Positions 16,020 to 26,198 of a stretch of DNA of 64,000 nucleotides are shown here, piece after piece. Where the stretch lies: assembly GCA_022821645.1 (NCBI GenBank), contig JAJEDE010000011.1, positions 124,001 to 188,000 on the forward strand, read 5' to 3'. The DNA comes from Chloroflexota bacterium. Its GTDB lineage: Bacteria; Chloroflexota; UBA11872. Under the pieces are notes generated by a model. The model saw only the letters and a list, made by a program, of their open reading frames with translations, searched no databases and was not told where the DNA came from. Every line of letters begins with the position of its first letter. The stretch's first letter is position 1. The position numbers were made by a program, and so were the translations under genes.

Positions 16020-17102
16020 TCAGGCCTCCTGGTTACGCGGGCGGGCGCCGGTTCCGCCACCGCCAGAGCCGGGACCGCGAGATCCGGGCCGAGCCCTACC
16101 GCGTGGACGCGCTCCACCCTCACCCGACCGAGGCGGGCGGCCGTCCGGTCTACGTCGACCACCGCGCGCCTGGGGCGGAGGACGACGACGGCCTCGCGGA
16201 GCGCCCCGGTCACCGGCGGCCTGGCCGGGAGCCGCGCCAAGCGCGCCTCCATCTTGCGCAGGAGTTCGCTGAACATTGCCGGCTTCGCTAGCCGCGGCCA
16301 ACATGGCAGCTTCGATGTCGCCGGTCGACTGGCCTGCCGCGTCGGCTTTTGCAGCCGCGGCAAGGGCGGCCTGCGCCTCGCGCGCCAACCGGGCCTCGCG
16401 CTCGGCCTGGCGGTTCCGGAACTCCTCCTGGCCTGCGAGCACGGCATCGGCCACGACGGTGGTGACGGCCACGATTGATCGAATCGCGTCGTCGTTTCCA
16501 GGAATCACGTAGTCGACGACTTCCGGGTCACAGTTGGTATCGACGATGGCGACGATGGGAATGTCGAGCTTGCGCGCTTCGGTCACCGCGTTGGATTCGC
16601 GCTTGGGATCAATAACGAAGATGGCCGCTGGCAGACGCGACATGTGCTTGATGCCGCCCATCTTCTTGGTGAGACGGGCCAGTTCCACTCGCAGGCGCTG
16701 GGCTTCTTTCTTTGAGAGCGTCTCGAACTCGCCAGCAGCTTCACGGGCCTCGAGCTCTCGGAGGCGTTGCAGACGCGGGCGCAGGGTTTCGAAGTTGGTG
16801 AGCGTGCCGCCGAGCCAGCGGTGCTGAACGAAGTTGGCGCCGCAGCGCGCCGCCTGCTCCTCCACAACCTCCTGGGCCTGGCGCTTCGTGCCGACGAATA
16901 TGACCTCGCCGCCGCCGGCGGCAGTAGCCCGCAAGAAAGCGGTGGCACGGTCGAGTGCCCGAACGGTGTGCTGTAAGTCGATAATGTGCACGCCGCCCCT
17001 GGCACCGAATATGAACGGGGCCATCTTGGGGTTCCAGCGCGGAGTTCGGTGGCCGAAATGCACGCCCGCGGCGAGCAAATCGCGCATGGAGGCTGCCGGC
17101 AT
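16020..17102 (-). CDS. rpsB: 30S ribosomal protein S2 with long Arg/Gly/Pro tail
   Basis: 360 codons from ATG 17102. An upstream TTG opens the frame at 17132, but MPAASMRDLLAAGVHFGH aligns with normal S2 starts, and AGAGGGG lies about 12 nt upstream. Core S2 motifs follow: GHRTPRWNPKMAPFIFG, ARCGANFVQHRWLGGTLTN, VIDPKRESNAVTEA and NCDPEVVDYVIPGNDDAIRS. After about residue 225 comes an Ala-rich helix, and the last roughly 75 residues are an Arg/Gly/Pro low-complexity tail that typical S2 (about 240-260 residues) lacks. First gene of the operon. Confidence 0.95.
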   Translation of the reverse strand: MPAASMRDLLAAGVHFGHRTPRWNPKMAPFIFGARGGVHIIDLQHTVRALDRATAFLRATAAGGGEVIFVGTKRQAQEVVEEQAARCGANFVQHRWLGGTLTNFETLRPRLQRLRELEAREAAGEFETLSKKEAQRLRVELARLTKKMGGIKHMSRLPAAIFVIDPKRESNAVTEARKLDIPIVAIVDTNCDPEVVDYVIPGNDDAIRSIVAVTTVVADAVLAGQEEFRNRQAEREARLAREAQAALAAAAKADAAGQSTGDIEAAMLAAASEAGNVQRTPAQDGGALGAAPGQAAGDRGAPRGRRRPPPQARGGRRRPDGRPPRSGEGGARPRGRARPGSRGPGSGGGGTGARPRNQEA

Positions 17103-17267
17103 GTGGGTATCTGCCCCTCTCTGGTCCTTCAAGGTTCCTCCGCTGCCGTCATTCGCTCCGGGGACCGCTTGTCGCGGCAGGATCCCTTTCCGTCAGGCAG
17201 CGTGTGTATTCGCCCAGGCGAGCCGGACGTTGGCCAAGCATATCGTACGAGCGACGCGCTACCGGGC

Positions 17268-19979
17268 TCAGCGGCTTCGTCGACGGGCACCGCCGCGGCG
17301 CCGGCGCTTTCCGCCCTGGGCAGCCACCCGCTCGGCCCGGGCGGCCAGCAGGGCCACGGCATCGTCAAGGGTGATGGTTGAGGGGTCACGCCCTCGGGGA
17401 ATGCTGGCGTTTAGCTCGCCGTCGGTGACGTACGGCCCGTAGCGTCCGTCACGAACGGTGATGGGTGCGCTGGACGCTGGATGCGCCCCCAGTTCGGCCA
17501 GGGCGGGTGACTGAGCACGACGTCGGCGGGGCTGCCGAGGCGCCTTCAGGATGTCGAGCGCCTCGGGCAGTTCAATGGACACCAACTTTGCGTATCGCTC
17601 GTCGCCCTCGCCCGGCAGGCTGCGGGACTCCTTGCCGCACTTGACGTAGGGGCCGTAGGGGCCGTCCTGGACGGTGACTCGCGTCCCGCTGTCGGGGTGA
17701 GTTCCCAGCGACTTGGGGTAGGCCAACATGTCCAGGGCTTGCTTCAAGGTCAGTGATTCCGGCTTGTACATGGGCCAGACGCTGGTTGTCTTTGGTCGCT
17801 TGCGGCCGCCGCGCTGACTTTGGCCGAGCTGGAGATAGGGACCCAGACGCCCAGACTTGAGAAAGACGGGCAGACCGGTGTCGGGGTCGGAACCCAGCGG
17901 CTCGTCGCCGCTGGCCGCCTTGGCCAGCAAGTCCGCGGCGACTTCGGCGGTCAACTGGTCAGGCGGCAAGTCTTCCGGCGCCTGGGCACGCGCGCCACCT
18001 TCCGCAGCCTCTAGGTAGGGGCCGTAGCGGCCGATGCGAACGGCGATAGAGGAGCCGTTGTCGCCGGACAGCGGGATCGTGCAGACCGAGCGGGCGTCGA
18101 TGGCCTCCTGGCTGGATTCGATTCGCTTCCGCAGGCCCTCGTGCAGCATGCCCGCGCCGCCTGGCGCCGCGGCGTCGTCGGGGCTGCTCGAGCCAAAGTA
18201 GAAGTCCGCCAGCCAGGGCAAGGGATCCAGGGAACCGTCAGCCACGCGGTCCAGTCCAATCTCCATGTTGGCGGTGAAGCCTGCATCAACCAACTCGCCA
18301 AAGTGCGCTTCCAGCAGCTGAATCACCGCGAAGGCGTTCCAGCGCGGAACCAGCGCGCCCTCCCTGCGCTCCACGTACTTGCCCTGCACCGTTTCCAGGA
18401 TGGTGGCGTAGGTGGACGGACGGCCGACGCCCAGGCGCTCGAGTTCGCGGATGAGGCTGGCCTCGGTCCAGCGGTCGGGCGGGCTGGTCTCGCGACGGCC
18501 GGGATCGATGCCGTGGACGTCGAGCCCATCGCCCTCGGCCAGGTCCGGCAGCAGACGCTCCCGGCTGCGTTCGCCGGCGTAGACGCGCAGAAAACCGTCG
18601 AAGACGACGACCTGGCCGTTGGCCCGGAAGCCGGCCGCGCCGTGCTCGCCCGCCTCGGCTGCAACGTGGACGCGAGTCTGTTCAAACCGGGCATCGCGCA
18701 TCTGCGACGCGAGGGTGCGCTGCCAGATGAGCCGGTACAGGCGGCGGCCGTCGGCGTCGACGTCAGGACCGAGGTCGTCGGGATGCCGAAAGCGCTCGCC
18801 GGCGGGTCGGATGGCCTCGTGCGCTTCCTGGGCCCGGGCCGAGCGGGCGCGGTAGCGCCGGGGCTGCTCGGGCAGGTATTCGTGCTCCCGATCCTTCGGC
18901 ACCTCGGCGCGGACGGCGGCGCGCGCGGCGCTGGTGGCCTGGGCCGACAGCGCCGGCGAGTCGGTGCGCATATAGGTGATGTAGCCGTTCTCGTAGAGCT
19001 GCTGCGCCACGCGCATGGTCTGGCGAGGCGAGAAACGCAGACGGGTCGACGCCTCGCGCTGGAGCGTGGAGGTGATGAACGGGGGCTGCGGGCGGCGGGA
19101 GCGGGGGCGCTTGACGACTTCGCTGACTCGGAAGGTCGCGTCGGCCAGCGTCCGGATCACCGACTGCGCCTCCGCCTCAGGCAGCAGTCGAGCCTTGCTG
19201 TCGGCGTGAAGTTCACCAGTGTCCGGGTCGAAGTCGGCAGCAGTGGCAAGCACACGGCCATCCAGGCTGACCAGGCGCGCGTCGAACGTGGTCTCGGAGT
19301 CGCCCGCTGGGGCCAGCGTGGCAATTGGGATGCAATAGGCGGCGGACACGAAGGCCATGCGCTCGCGCTCACGCTGCACGATGAGCCGCAGGGCCGGGGT
19401 CTGCACGCGGCCGGCGGACAAGCCGCTGCCAACTTTCTTCCAGAGGACGGGGGAAACGAGGTAGCCGATCAGCCGGTCGAGGACGCGGCGCGATTCCTGC
19501 GCCTGGACCAGGCGCTGATCGATCTCACGGGTGTGCGCCAGCGCTTCGGTGATCGCCGAGCGGGTGATCTCGTGAAACACAAGACGGCGCACAGGGGTTT
19601 TGGGTTTCAGCACTTCAACGAGATGCCAGGCGATGGCCTCGCCTTCGCGGTCTTCGTCGGTGGCCAGCAGGAGTTGGCCGGCCCCCTTGAGTTCGCGCCG
19701 CAGATCGGCAACGACTCGTTTCTTGTCGGTTGGAATTATGTAAACCGGACGGAAGCCTTCCTCCACGTCCACCGCGAGCGTTGCCCATTCCTTGCCCTTG
19801 AGTTGCTTCGGGACCTCGGCGGCGCTGGACGGCAGGTCACGGATGTGGCCGATGGAGGACGCCACGGTGTAGCCGTCGCCCAGGTAGCGCTCAATGGTTC
19901 GCGCCTTGGCGGGCGATTCGACGATGACCAACGTGTTCTCGTTGGAGTCCTGGCGTGTTGAACGGCGTCGGGTGGCCAT
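17268..19979 (-). CDS. topA: DNA topoisomerase I
   Basis: 903 codons. Type IA enzyme that relaxes negative supercoils. N-terminal Toprim domain (NTLVIVESPAKARTIERYLG, ATDEDREGEAIAWHL), the catalytic tyrosine in YENGYITYMRTDSP, and the gate and cap domains to about residue 590. The C-terminus carries four repeats of the GxxPxxGxxVxxxxGxxGPYxxxG type (for instance GSDPDTGLPVFLKSGRLGPY), lacking zinc-binding cysteines, then a basic tail ending in RRRGGARRRSR. Stops 165 nt before rpsB on the same strand. Confidence 0.97.
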   Translation of the reverse strand: MATRRRSTRQDSNENTLVIVESPAKARTIERYLGDGYTVASSIGHIRDLPSSAAEVPKQLKGKEWATLAVDVEEGFRPVYIIPTDKKRVVADLRRELKGAGQLLLATDEDREGEAIAWHLVEVLKPKTPVRRLVFHEITRSAITEALAHTREIDQRLVQAQESRRVLDRLIGYLVSPVLWKKVGSGLSAGRVQTPALRLIVQRERERMAFVSAAYCIPIATLAPAGDSETTFDARLVSLDGRVLATAADFDPDTGELHADSKARLLPEAEAQSVIRTLADATFRVSEVVKRPRSRRPQPPFITSTLQREASTRLRFSPRQTMRVAQQLYENGYITYMRTDSPALSAQATSAARAAVRAEVPKDREHEYLPEQPRRYRARSARAQEAHEAIRPAGERFRHPDDLGPDVDADGRRLYRLIWQRTLASQMRDARFEQTRVHVAAEAGEHGAAGFRANGQVVVFDGFLRVYAGERSRERLLPDLAEGDGLDVHGIDPGRRETSPPDRWTEASLIRELERLGVGRPSTYATILETVQGKYVERREGALVPRWNAFAVIQLLEAHFGELVDAGFTANMEIGLDRVADGSLDPLPWLADFYFGSSSPDDAAAPGGAGMLHEGLRKRIESSQEAIDARSVCTIPLSGDNGSSIAVRIGRYGPYLEAAEGGARAQAPEDLPPDQLTAEVAADLLAKAASGDEPLGSDPDTGLPVFLKSGRLGPYLQLGQSQRGGRKRPKTTSVWPMYKPESLTLKQALDMLAYPKSLGTHPDSGTRVTVQDGPYGPYVKCGKESRSLPGEGDERYAKLVSIELPEALDILKAPRQPRRRRAQSPALAELGAHPASSAPITVRDGRYGPYVTDGELNASIPRGRDPSTITLDDAVALLAARAERVAAQGGKRRRRGGARRRSR

Positions 19980-20134
19980 GGGTCAGGTCGGTGGGTCGCT
20001 GCGACCTATGAGGGAATTTAGACAACGGCGCACAGCATAAGGCCTTGTGTCAAGCACCCCGGCGGCGTCTCGCTGTTTCGCCACGCCGGCGAAGGACACC
20101 GGAGCAGCCCGACCTGGCGTGGTTGTCCCGGCAG

Positions 20135-20980
20135 CTAAACCAGAAGCGGCGAAAGGAATCGCTGGGCCAGCACAAGGCCATTGAGTGCGTGTTGCACGTC
20201 GGTTTGGGAGCTCCAGAAGGAGTCCTCATGCTCGACGACCAGCGCACCGTTGAAGCCGACCTCAAGCAGCGCGGTGATGTAGGCGGGCCAGTCGACGACG
20301 CCGAAACCGGGAATGCGGAAGCGGTAGGTGCCCTGACCAATGCGTCCGCGCTCCGTGCCGATGACGCCGTACCGGTAGAGGTTGTCCGGTAGGAATTCGG
20401 TGTCCTTGGCGTGGGCGTGGTAGACGCGCGAGCCGAACTCGCGTACCGCGCGCAGGTAGTCGATGCCCAGCCAGACCAGGTGCGAGGGATCGGGGCACAG
20501 CCCAAGGGCGGGGTGGGGAACGGCGTCGAAGATCGCGGCCCAGTGGGCTGGAGCGTAGGCAAGGTTTCGGCCACCGTTGGCCCAGTTCTCCATGACCAGG
20601 CGCACGCCGACGCGGTCGGCATGATCGAGGACCGGGGCGACGCCCTCGGCGAAGAGGCTGACGTTCTCGTCGAAGCCAAGGTCGGGGGCCATTTCGTGAC
20701 CAAGCCAGACGTTGGGGATGTGCTCGGCGGCGGCGTAGTCGAGGGCGCGACGGGCCTGAGCTACTTCCTCCGCTCGTTGTTCGGGATCGGTCGCGATTGG
20801 CTGGCAGGCCATGCCGACGGTGGAAGTCGGCTCCAGGCCGTGGCGATCACAGATGGCGCGAACGTTCGGTTCGAAGAGGGGAACGTCAATGGCCTGGTAG
20901 CCGTTGGCCGCGCCCCAGCGGACGAATTCCTCAAATTCGATTGGCGGAAAGTGTCCATTGTGAAAATAGCCGAGCTTCAC
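20135..20980 (-). CDS. Sugar phosphate isomerase/epimerase-like TIM-barrel protein
   Basis: 281 codons. Xylose-isomerase-like barrel with likely metal ligands: Glu in RLVMENWANGG, Asp/His in CPDPSHLVWLG, the HAHAKDTEF strand and a terminal Glu in ALVVEHEDSFW. The same superfamily as the gene at 2529 but clearly a different branch. Substrate unknown, probably a keto-sugar or inositol-like compound. A 155-nt gap separates it from topA and a 107-nt gap from mfd; it may be transcribed alone. Confidence 0.8.
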   Translation of the reverse strand: MKLGYFHNGHFPPIEFEEFVRWGAANGYQAIDVPLFEPNVRAICDRHGLEPTSTVGMACQPIATDPEQRAEEVAQARRALDYAAAEHIPNVWLGHEMAPDLGFDENVSLFAEGVAPVLDHADRVGVRLVMENWANGGRNLAYAPAHWAAIFDAVPHPALGLCPDPSHLVWLGIDYLRAVREFGSRVYHAHAKDTEFLPDNLYRYGVIGTERGRIGQGTYRFRIPGFGVVDWPAYITALLEVGFNGALVVEHEDSFWSSQTDVQHALNGLVLAQRFLSPLLV

Positions 20981-21087
20981 TGCGCCCTCGCGGTTGCCAG
21001 GTGGCCGGCGATTGTCGGGGGCTTTGTGGGACCTGTCTACGCCAACAACCGGATGGGGCGACCTGGACGGAGGGCCGCGACCCGTCG

Positions 21088-24000
21088 CTATCGAAACACT
21101 GAACTGGCGCGACGGCGACGTTCTAGACGGCTGGAAGGCGTCGGAACTGATGGTCGGGTCGGCGGCTTCGTGACTGGGGCCGGGGTCGGAGGCGCGTCTT
21201 CGTGGTCGTGCCAGCGGAGGAGGGCGTCAAGGAGGGCCAGGAGCTTCGACTGCCATTCGCGGTCGCGCTGGAAGTTGGGCCAGAGCAGGCCCTGGTGGCT
21301 GCGGCGGACGCCGCGTCCGATTTCCTTCAGGAGAACGCCCCGGCTGACGTGGAGTCCGGTCGGGACGCGAATGATGAGCTCGCGTCCGTAGACGGTGATG
21401 CCGGGAATCTCAAGCGCGATGGCGCGCGCCTTGATTCGCAGCAGGTAGGCCAGGTTGGCCACGGGTGCCGGCAGGTCGCCGAAGCGGTCGCGGATGTCGG
21501 CGATGGCTTCCTCCACCTCGCCGATGGTGCGCAGGCGGGCCAGGCGCTGGTACTCGCGGATCTTGGCCGCGTAGGTGCCCATATAGTCGTCCGGCAGGTA
21601 GGCCGCCAGCGGGAGGTCCACCACCGCCCGGATCTCGCGGTCCGGCTCGTCGGACTCCTTGCCGCGCAGCCGGTCCACGGCCGACGCCAGCATGCGGGTG
21701 TAGAGGTCGAAACCGACGGTGGTGACGTGGCCGTGCTGCTCGGCGCCCAGCAGGCTGCCGGCGCCGCGGATTTCCAGGTCGCGCAGCGCGATGCGAAAGC
21801 CGGCGCCTAGCTCCGAGGCCTCCAGGATGGTCTGCAGGCGCTTCTGGGCCTCCTCGGTCAGGGTGTGGCTTTTCTGGTAGAGGAAATAGGCGTAGGCCTG
21901 GGTGGTGCTGCGGCCGACGCGCCCGCGTAGCTGGTAGAGCTGGGCCAGGCCGAAGCGCCAAGCGTCGTTGACGATGATGGTGTTGACGTTGGGGATGTCC
22001 AGGCCGTTCTCGATGATCGCGGTGGAGAGCAGCACCTGGGCGTCGCCGCGGGCGAAGCGGTACATGACCTCTTCCAGATCGCGCGGCGGCATCTGGCCGT
22101 GGCCGACCACGATGTCCACGTCCGGCAGCAGGTTGCGAAGCCGCTCTTCCCAGGTACCAATGGTCTGGATGCGGTTGTGAAGGAAGTAGACCTGCCCGCC
22201 GCGAGCCAGTTCGCGCCGGATAGCGTCGGCGGCGATGGCGTCGCTGTAGCCGGCCACGTAGGTCTTGACGGCCAGCCGGCGCTCGGGCGGCGACTCGATC
22301 ACGCTGATTTCCCGCAGGCCGCTGAGCGCCATGTGCATGGTGCGCGGAATCGGGGTGGCCGTAAGCGTGAGAACATCGACATCGCGCCGGAGGTCCTTCA
22401 GGCGCTCTTTCTGCTTGACGCCGAAGCGCTGTTCTTCGTCGACAACGACCAGGCCCAGGTCCGCGAACTTGACGTCCTTTTGCAGCAGGCGGTGCGTCCC
22501 GACCACCACGTTGACGTCGCCGGAGGCCAGCCCGGCAAGCACCTCCGCCTGCTCGGCGCGCGCGCGGAAGCGGCTGAGCAACTCCACCTTCAGCGGGTAG
22601 TCGCGCATGCGGAAGGCGAAGGTGTCGAAGTGCTGCTGCGCCAGCACGGTGGTAGGCACCAGCACCGCGACCTGTTTGTTGTTCATGGCCGCCTTGAAAA
22701 CGGCTCGCAGGGCCACTTCGGTCTTGCCGTAGCCGACGTCGCCGGCGATCAGACGGTCCATGGGACGCGCGCGTTCCATGTCGGCCTTGGCGTCGTTGAT
22801 GGCTTCCAACTGGTCGGGGGTCTCGATGAACGGGAATTTCTCGTCAAACTCGTGCTGCCAGGGTGAGTCGGCGGGGAAGGCGTAGCCCTTGGCCAATTCG
22901 CGGGCGGCGTAGATGTCCAGCAGTTCGGCGGCGATCTCTTCGGCGGACTGCTGCGCTTTCTTCTTGGCGCGCGTCCAGTCGGCGGTGCCCAGGCGGCTGA
23001 GCTTGGGCGCGCGCTCGCTCATGCCGACGTACTTCTGCACCCGACCGATCTGATCGACCGGGACATAGAGGCGGTCGTCACCCGCGTAGTTGACGGCCAG
23101 GTACTCGCGTTCGCCGGAGCCTTCGCTCATCTGGACGATGCCCTCGAACTGCCCAACGCCGTGTTCCACGTGGACGATGTAGTCGCCTTTTTCGAGGTCA
23201 GCCAGGAACGACCGGTCCACCCCGCGCGCGCCGCGCCGGATGCGGCGGATGCGTTTGCGACCGAAGAGCTCGGCGTCGCTGATCAGCACCACGTCCGACG
23301 GGGCATGCCGCCAGCCTTCGGCCAGGGTGCCGGCGATGATCGTGACTGAGCCGGCCGTGGGCGGCTGGTCAAGGCGCTCCAGTACCTCGGCGGCCACGCC
23401 CTGTTCCGCAAGGAGGTGGCGCAGTCGGCGGCCCTGGTAGCTGACGATCAGCATCCGGGCGCGGGTGTTGCGCAGGGCCAGCAGGTCCTCGGCCATGTGT
23501 TGCAGGCGGCCGGCGTAGGGTGGCTGGGCTTGGAAACCCTCGACGACAGCTCGGACCGATCCGTCCTCGCCAGGCAGACCGGGCACGAAGGTCAGGCGCA
23601 CCTGGGCCTGGTCCAGATTGCGCAGGATCTCAGCGCCCGAAAACAGGGGCGAGTCGAAGTGGACGGGAAGTTCGCCGCTGGCGGTCAGACGCTCGCGGTT
23701 GGCGGCGGCGGTCGTCTCCGCGTCGCGCACGGCGGCCGGGATCTGGTTGGGCTCGTCCACAACCACCAGCGCGTTCGGCGCGTAGTCGAACAGCGAGGCG
23801 GCGTCGGGCAAGAGGCTCATGGTGTAGAAGGCCGCGTCGTCGAAGTACTCGTTGCCTTCCAGCTGTTCAAGGTGGCGCCGCCAGACCACGCGGTCTTCCG
23901 GCCGCAGCGAGTCCAGATCAAGTTCGCGCAGCCGACCGGCCACGGCTTCGCCCAGCCAGATCGGAACCTCGGTGGCCGGCGTCAGCATCACCTCGTCGGC

Positions 24001-24672
24001 CGGTCCCAGGGAGCGCTGAGTGTCCGGGTCGAAGTGCCGCACGGATTCAATGTCGTCACCGAAGAAGTCGACCCGGATCGGCAGCCGGGCATCCGGCGGA
24101 TAGATGTCGACGATGCCGCCGCGGTGGGCGAATTCACCGGGCCGCTCGACGAGCGGCGTGTTCTCGTAGCCCAGCGCGGACAGCCGGCGGACCACGTCCG
24201 GAAGGTCGGCGGCGGTGCCGGGCGCGAGCGTCAGGAAGTGTGTTCGGAACTCATCCGGCGGAACCAGGCGGCGAAGCAACGCACGTACCGAAGTCACGAC
24301 AATGGGCGCCGCTGGAGCTCCGGATTCGCGGACGCGCGAGAGGTGACCGAGCACGGCCACCCGTTGCGCCAGCACCTCGCCGCCGATGGCCAGCATCGAG
24401 TAGGCGGGCTGATCCGGGTCGGGGAAGTGCAGGACCGGACGGACGTCTGTCCACATGGCCACGTCATGTGCAAGTTCCGCGGCGCGACCGTCCTCAGCCG
24501 TGACGATGATCAGGGGCTGGCCGGCCTTGCGCCCCAGCAAGCCAAGGATGGCCGACTTGACACCGTCGCGGACTTCGACCGTGAGCGGATGCGGGCCGTG
24601 CAGCGCCCGCGACGCGGCGGCGGCCAGGGTCGGCTCGTCGGCCAACAGGTCAAGCAGGCCGCTGAGCGCCAT
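21088..24672 (-). CDS. mfd: Transcription-repair coupling factor
   Basis: 1194 codons. Removes stalled RNA polymerase from DNA lesions and recruits UvrA. Order: an N-terminal UvrB-like module (HFPDPDQPAYSM and FAHRGGIVDIYPP), the RNA-polymerase-interacting domain (DYIVHVEHGVGQFEGI), then a superfamily-2 translocase with Walker A in IAGDVGYGKTEVALRA, the DEEQ box in VVVDEEQRFGVKQKE, TATPIPRTMHMALSG, and the TRG motif region, then a C-terminal domain and a Pro/Arg-rich tail. The start overlaps pth by 23 nt, so it ends the rsmA-pth-mfd operon. Confidence 0.97.
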   Translation of the reverse strand: MALSGLLDLLADEPTLAAAASRALHGPHPLTVEVRDGVKSAILGLLGRKAGQPLIIVTAEDGRAAELAHDVAMWTDVRPVLHFPDPDQPAYSMLAIGGEVLAQRVAVLGHLSRVRESGAPAAPIVVTSVRALLRRLVPPDEFRTHFLTLAPGTAADLPDVVRRLSALGYENTPLVERPGEFAHRGGIVDIYPPDARLPIRVDFFGDDIESVRHFDPDTQRSLGPADEVMLTPATEVPIWLGEAVAGRLRELDLDSLRPEDRVVWRRHLEQLEGNEYFDDAAFYTMSLLPDAASLFDYAPNALVVVDEPNQIPAAVRDAETTAAANRERLTASGELPVHFDSPLFSGAEILRNLDQAQVRLTFVPGLPGEDGSVRAVVEGFQAQPPYAGRLQHMAEDLLALRNTRARMLIVSYQGRRLRHLLAEQGVAAEVLERLDQPPTAGSVTIIAGTLAEGWRHAPSDVVLISDAELFGRKRIRRIRRGARGVDRSFLADLEKGDYIVHVEHGVGQFEGIVQMSEGSGEREYLAVNYAGDDRLYVPVDQIGRVQKYVGMSERAPKLSRLGTADWTRAKKKAQQSAEEIAAELLDIYAARELAKGYAFPADSPWQHEFDEKFPFIETPDQLEAINDAKADMERARPMDRLIAGDVGYGKTEVALRAVFKAAMNNKQVAVLVPTTVLAQQHFDTFAFRMRDYPLKVELLSRFRARAEQAEVLAGLASGDVNVVVGTHRLLQKDVKFADLGLVVVDEEQRFGVKQKERLKDLRRDVDVLTLTATPIPRTMHMALSGLREISVIESPPERRLAVKTYVAGYSDAIAADAIRRELARGGQVYFLHNRIQTIGTWEERLRNLLPDVDIVVGHGQMPPRDLEEVMYRFARGDAQVLLSTAIIENGLDIPNVNTIIVNDAWRFGLAQLYQLRGRVGRSTTQAYAYFLYQKSHTLTEEAQKRLQTILEASELGAGFRIALRDLEIRGAGSLLGAEQHGHVTTVGFDLYTRMLASAVDRLRGKESDEPDREIRAVVDLPLAAYLPDDYMGTYAAKIREYQRLARLRTIGEVEEAIADIRDRFGDLPAPVANLAYLLRIKARAIALEIPGITVYGRELIIRVPTGLHVSRGVLLKEIGRGVRRSHQGLLWPNFQRDREWQSKLLALLDALLRWHDHEDAPPTPAPVTKPPTRPSVPTPSSRLERRRRASSVFR

Positions 24673-25288
24673 CGGGTTGATTGAATTGCTGCATGGTCGA
24701 GTCCACGTCCGTTGTCAGAAGCTTGCGGACCGCGTCGGTGGCGCGATCCAGTGCGGCGTTCGCGTCCTGCCGTTCCGCGGGAGCGAATCGATTGAGCACG
24801 TAGTCGGCGGGATCGACTCCCGCCGGCGGGCGGCCCAGGCCGATCTTGACGCGAATCACGTCGTCGGTGCCAAGGGTACGAATGATCGAGCGCATGCCGT
24901 TGTGACCGCCGCTGCCGCCGCCAGGACGCACACGGATGCGGGCGAACGCCAGATCCAGATCATCATGCACCACGATGAGGCCCGAGGACTCCAATCCGAA
25001 TGTCCGCAGAGCCGCGTGAACGGCAGGTCCGGATTCGTTCACAAAGGTCTGCGGCTTCATGAGAGCGACCGCCAGTCCGTCGAGTTGACCGGTCCAGACT
25101 TCAGCACGGTAGCGGGCGGGCCGCCAGCGGCCCTTTCCTTCGGCGGCGAGACGGTCGCAGACCATGAATCCCAGATTGTGCCGAGTGTCCGCATAGGCGC
25201 TGCCGGGATTCCCCAGGCCGACGATCAGGCAGGCGGGCCGGAACGCTGGCCCCGAGCGTCGGCTCCAGCGACGCATCCAGCGCTTCAC
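24650..25288 (-). CDS. pth: Peptidyl-tRNA hydrolase
   Basis: 212 codons from GTG 25288, which overlaps the rsmA stop as GTGA; a longer frame opens at 25354 inside rsmA. Frees tRNA from peptidyl-tRNA that drops off ribosomes. Catalytic residues are visible: Asn in LIVGLGNPGSAYADTRHN with its His, and Asp in VVHDDLDLAFARIRV; GGSGGHNGMRSII and VKIGLGRPP are also diagnostic. A basic N-terminal stretch (VKRWMRRWSRRSG) precedes the fold. Confidence 0.96.
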   Translation of the reverse strand: MKRWMRRWSRRSGPAFRPACLIVGLGNPGSAYADTRHNLGFMVCDRLAAEGKGRWRPARYRAEVWTGQLDGLAVALMKPQTFVNESGPAVHAALRTFGLESSGLIVVHDDLDLAFARIRVRPGGGSGGHNGMRSIIRTLGTDDVIRVKIGLGRPPAGVDPADYVLNRFAPAERQDANAALDRATDAVRKLLTTDVDSTMQQFNQPDGAQRPA

Positions 25289-26130
25289 GACCCCGAACTC
25301 CCGTCGGACTCCTGGTGTTGGCCCGGGATGAGCGCTGCGACAACCTGGTCCCACTCGCTGAGCGAGAGCGTCTGCGGCCGCCGTCCGGGGTCGATGCCGG
25401 CGGATTCCAGCGTCGCGCCGACTTCGGGCTCGCGACGGGCCAGGCCGGCAGCCAGGGAGTTGCGCAGCTTCTTGCGGGTTTGGGCGAAGCCGTGGCGAGC
25501 CATGGCGATGCGCGATTCCGCAAACGCGGCATCAGCTTCCGGCGGGCGAATCGGGTCGATCCGCACTAAGGTCGATACCACCTTGGGCCGCGGTCGAAAC
25601 GCCTCAGGCGGAACGTCAAACAGGCGTCGGGTTTTGGCGTAGGACTGGACGATGACGCTGAGCAGCGCCATGTCGCCGGGTTTGGCCGTGAGACGGCGCG
25701 CCACTTCGCGCTGCAGCAGCACCGTCAGGCTGCGCGGCGGGTCGGCGTCGCTCACGAAACTCACCACCAGGCGGGTGCCAACGCTGTAGGGCAGATTCGC
25801 CACGACGTGATACGAGCCGCCGGCGAGTTCGCGCAGGTCGAGCCTGCGTGCGTCGCCGGCCACGATCTGCACCTGGTCGCGGTTGCGGAAGCGTTCGCGC
25901 AGCCGCGCAACCAGGACGTCCTCAATCTCGACGGCAATCACGCGCAGCCCGCGGGCCAGCAGCGCCTCCGTCAGGTTGCCGGTCCCGGCGCCGATCTCGA
26001 CGACGGTTGAGCCGGGCGGCAGGGCGGCGGCGGATGCGATGCGCCGTTGCACGGCCCGATCCACGAGGAAGTTCTGGCCGCGCCGGCTGGACGGGCGGAA
26101 GGTCGCCCGCGGGGCGGTGCTCACGCCCAA
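25285..26130 (-). CDS. rsmA: 16S rRNA dimethyladenosine transferase
   Basis: 281 codons. KsgA-type methylase that dimethylates two adjacent adenines near the 3' end of 16S rRNA using SAM. Motifs: RRGQNFLVDRAVQRRI, motif I VVEIGAGTGNLTEALL, motif II VIAVEIEDVL, and motif IV NLPYSVG with the adenine-binding NLPY. The C-terminal helical domain follows. It heads the operon with pth and mfd, both overlapping. Confidence 0.95.
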   Translation of the reverse strand: MGVSTAPRATFRPSSRRGQNFLVDRAVQRRIASAAALPPGSTVVEIGAGTGNLTEALLARGLRVIAVEIEDVLVARLRERFRNRDQVQIVAGDARRLDLRELAGGSYHVVANLPYSVGTRLVVSFVSDADPPRSLTVLLQREVARRLTAKPGDMALLSVIVQSYAKTRRLFDVPPEAFRPRPKVVSTLVRIDPIRPPEADAAFAESRIAMARHGFAQTRKKLRNSLAAGLARREPEVGATLESAGIDPGRRPQTLSLSEWDQVVAALIPGQHQESDGSSGS

Positions 26131-26198
26131 GTATCACACCCGTCGCTGGTCGTCGGGCCAGGGTCCTGCCGATTGCGTCGCGGGGCGGCCGAACGCCG

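Noticed and set aside
18141..19961. 606-codon plus-strand frame
   Set aside because: Antisense shadow of topA.
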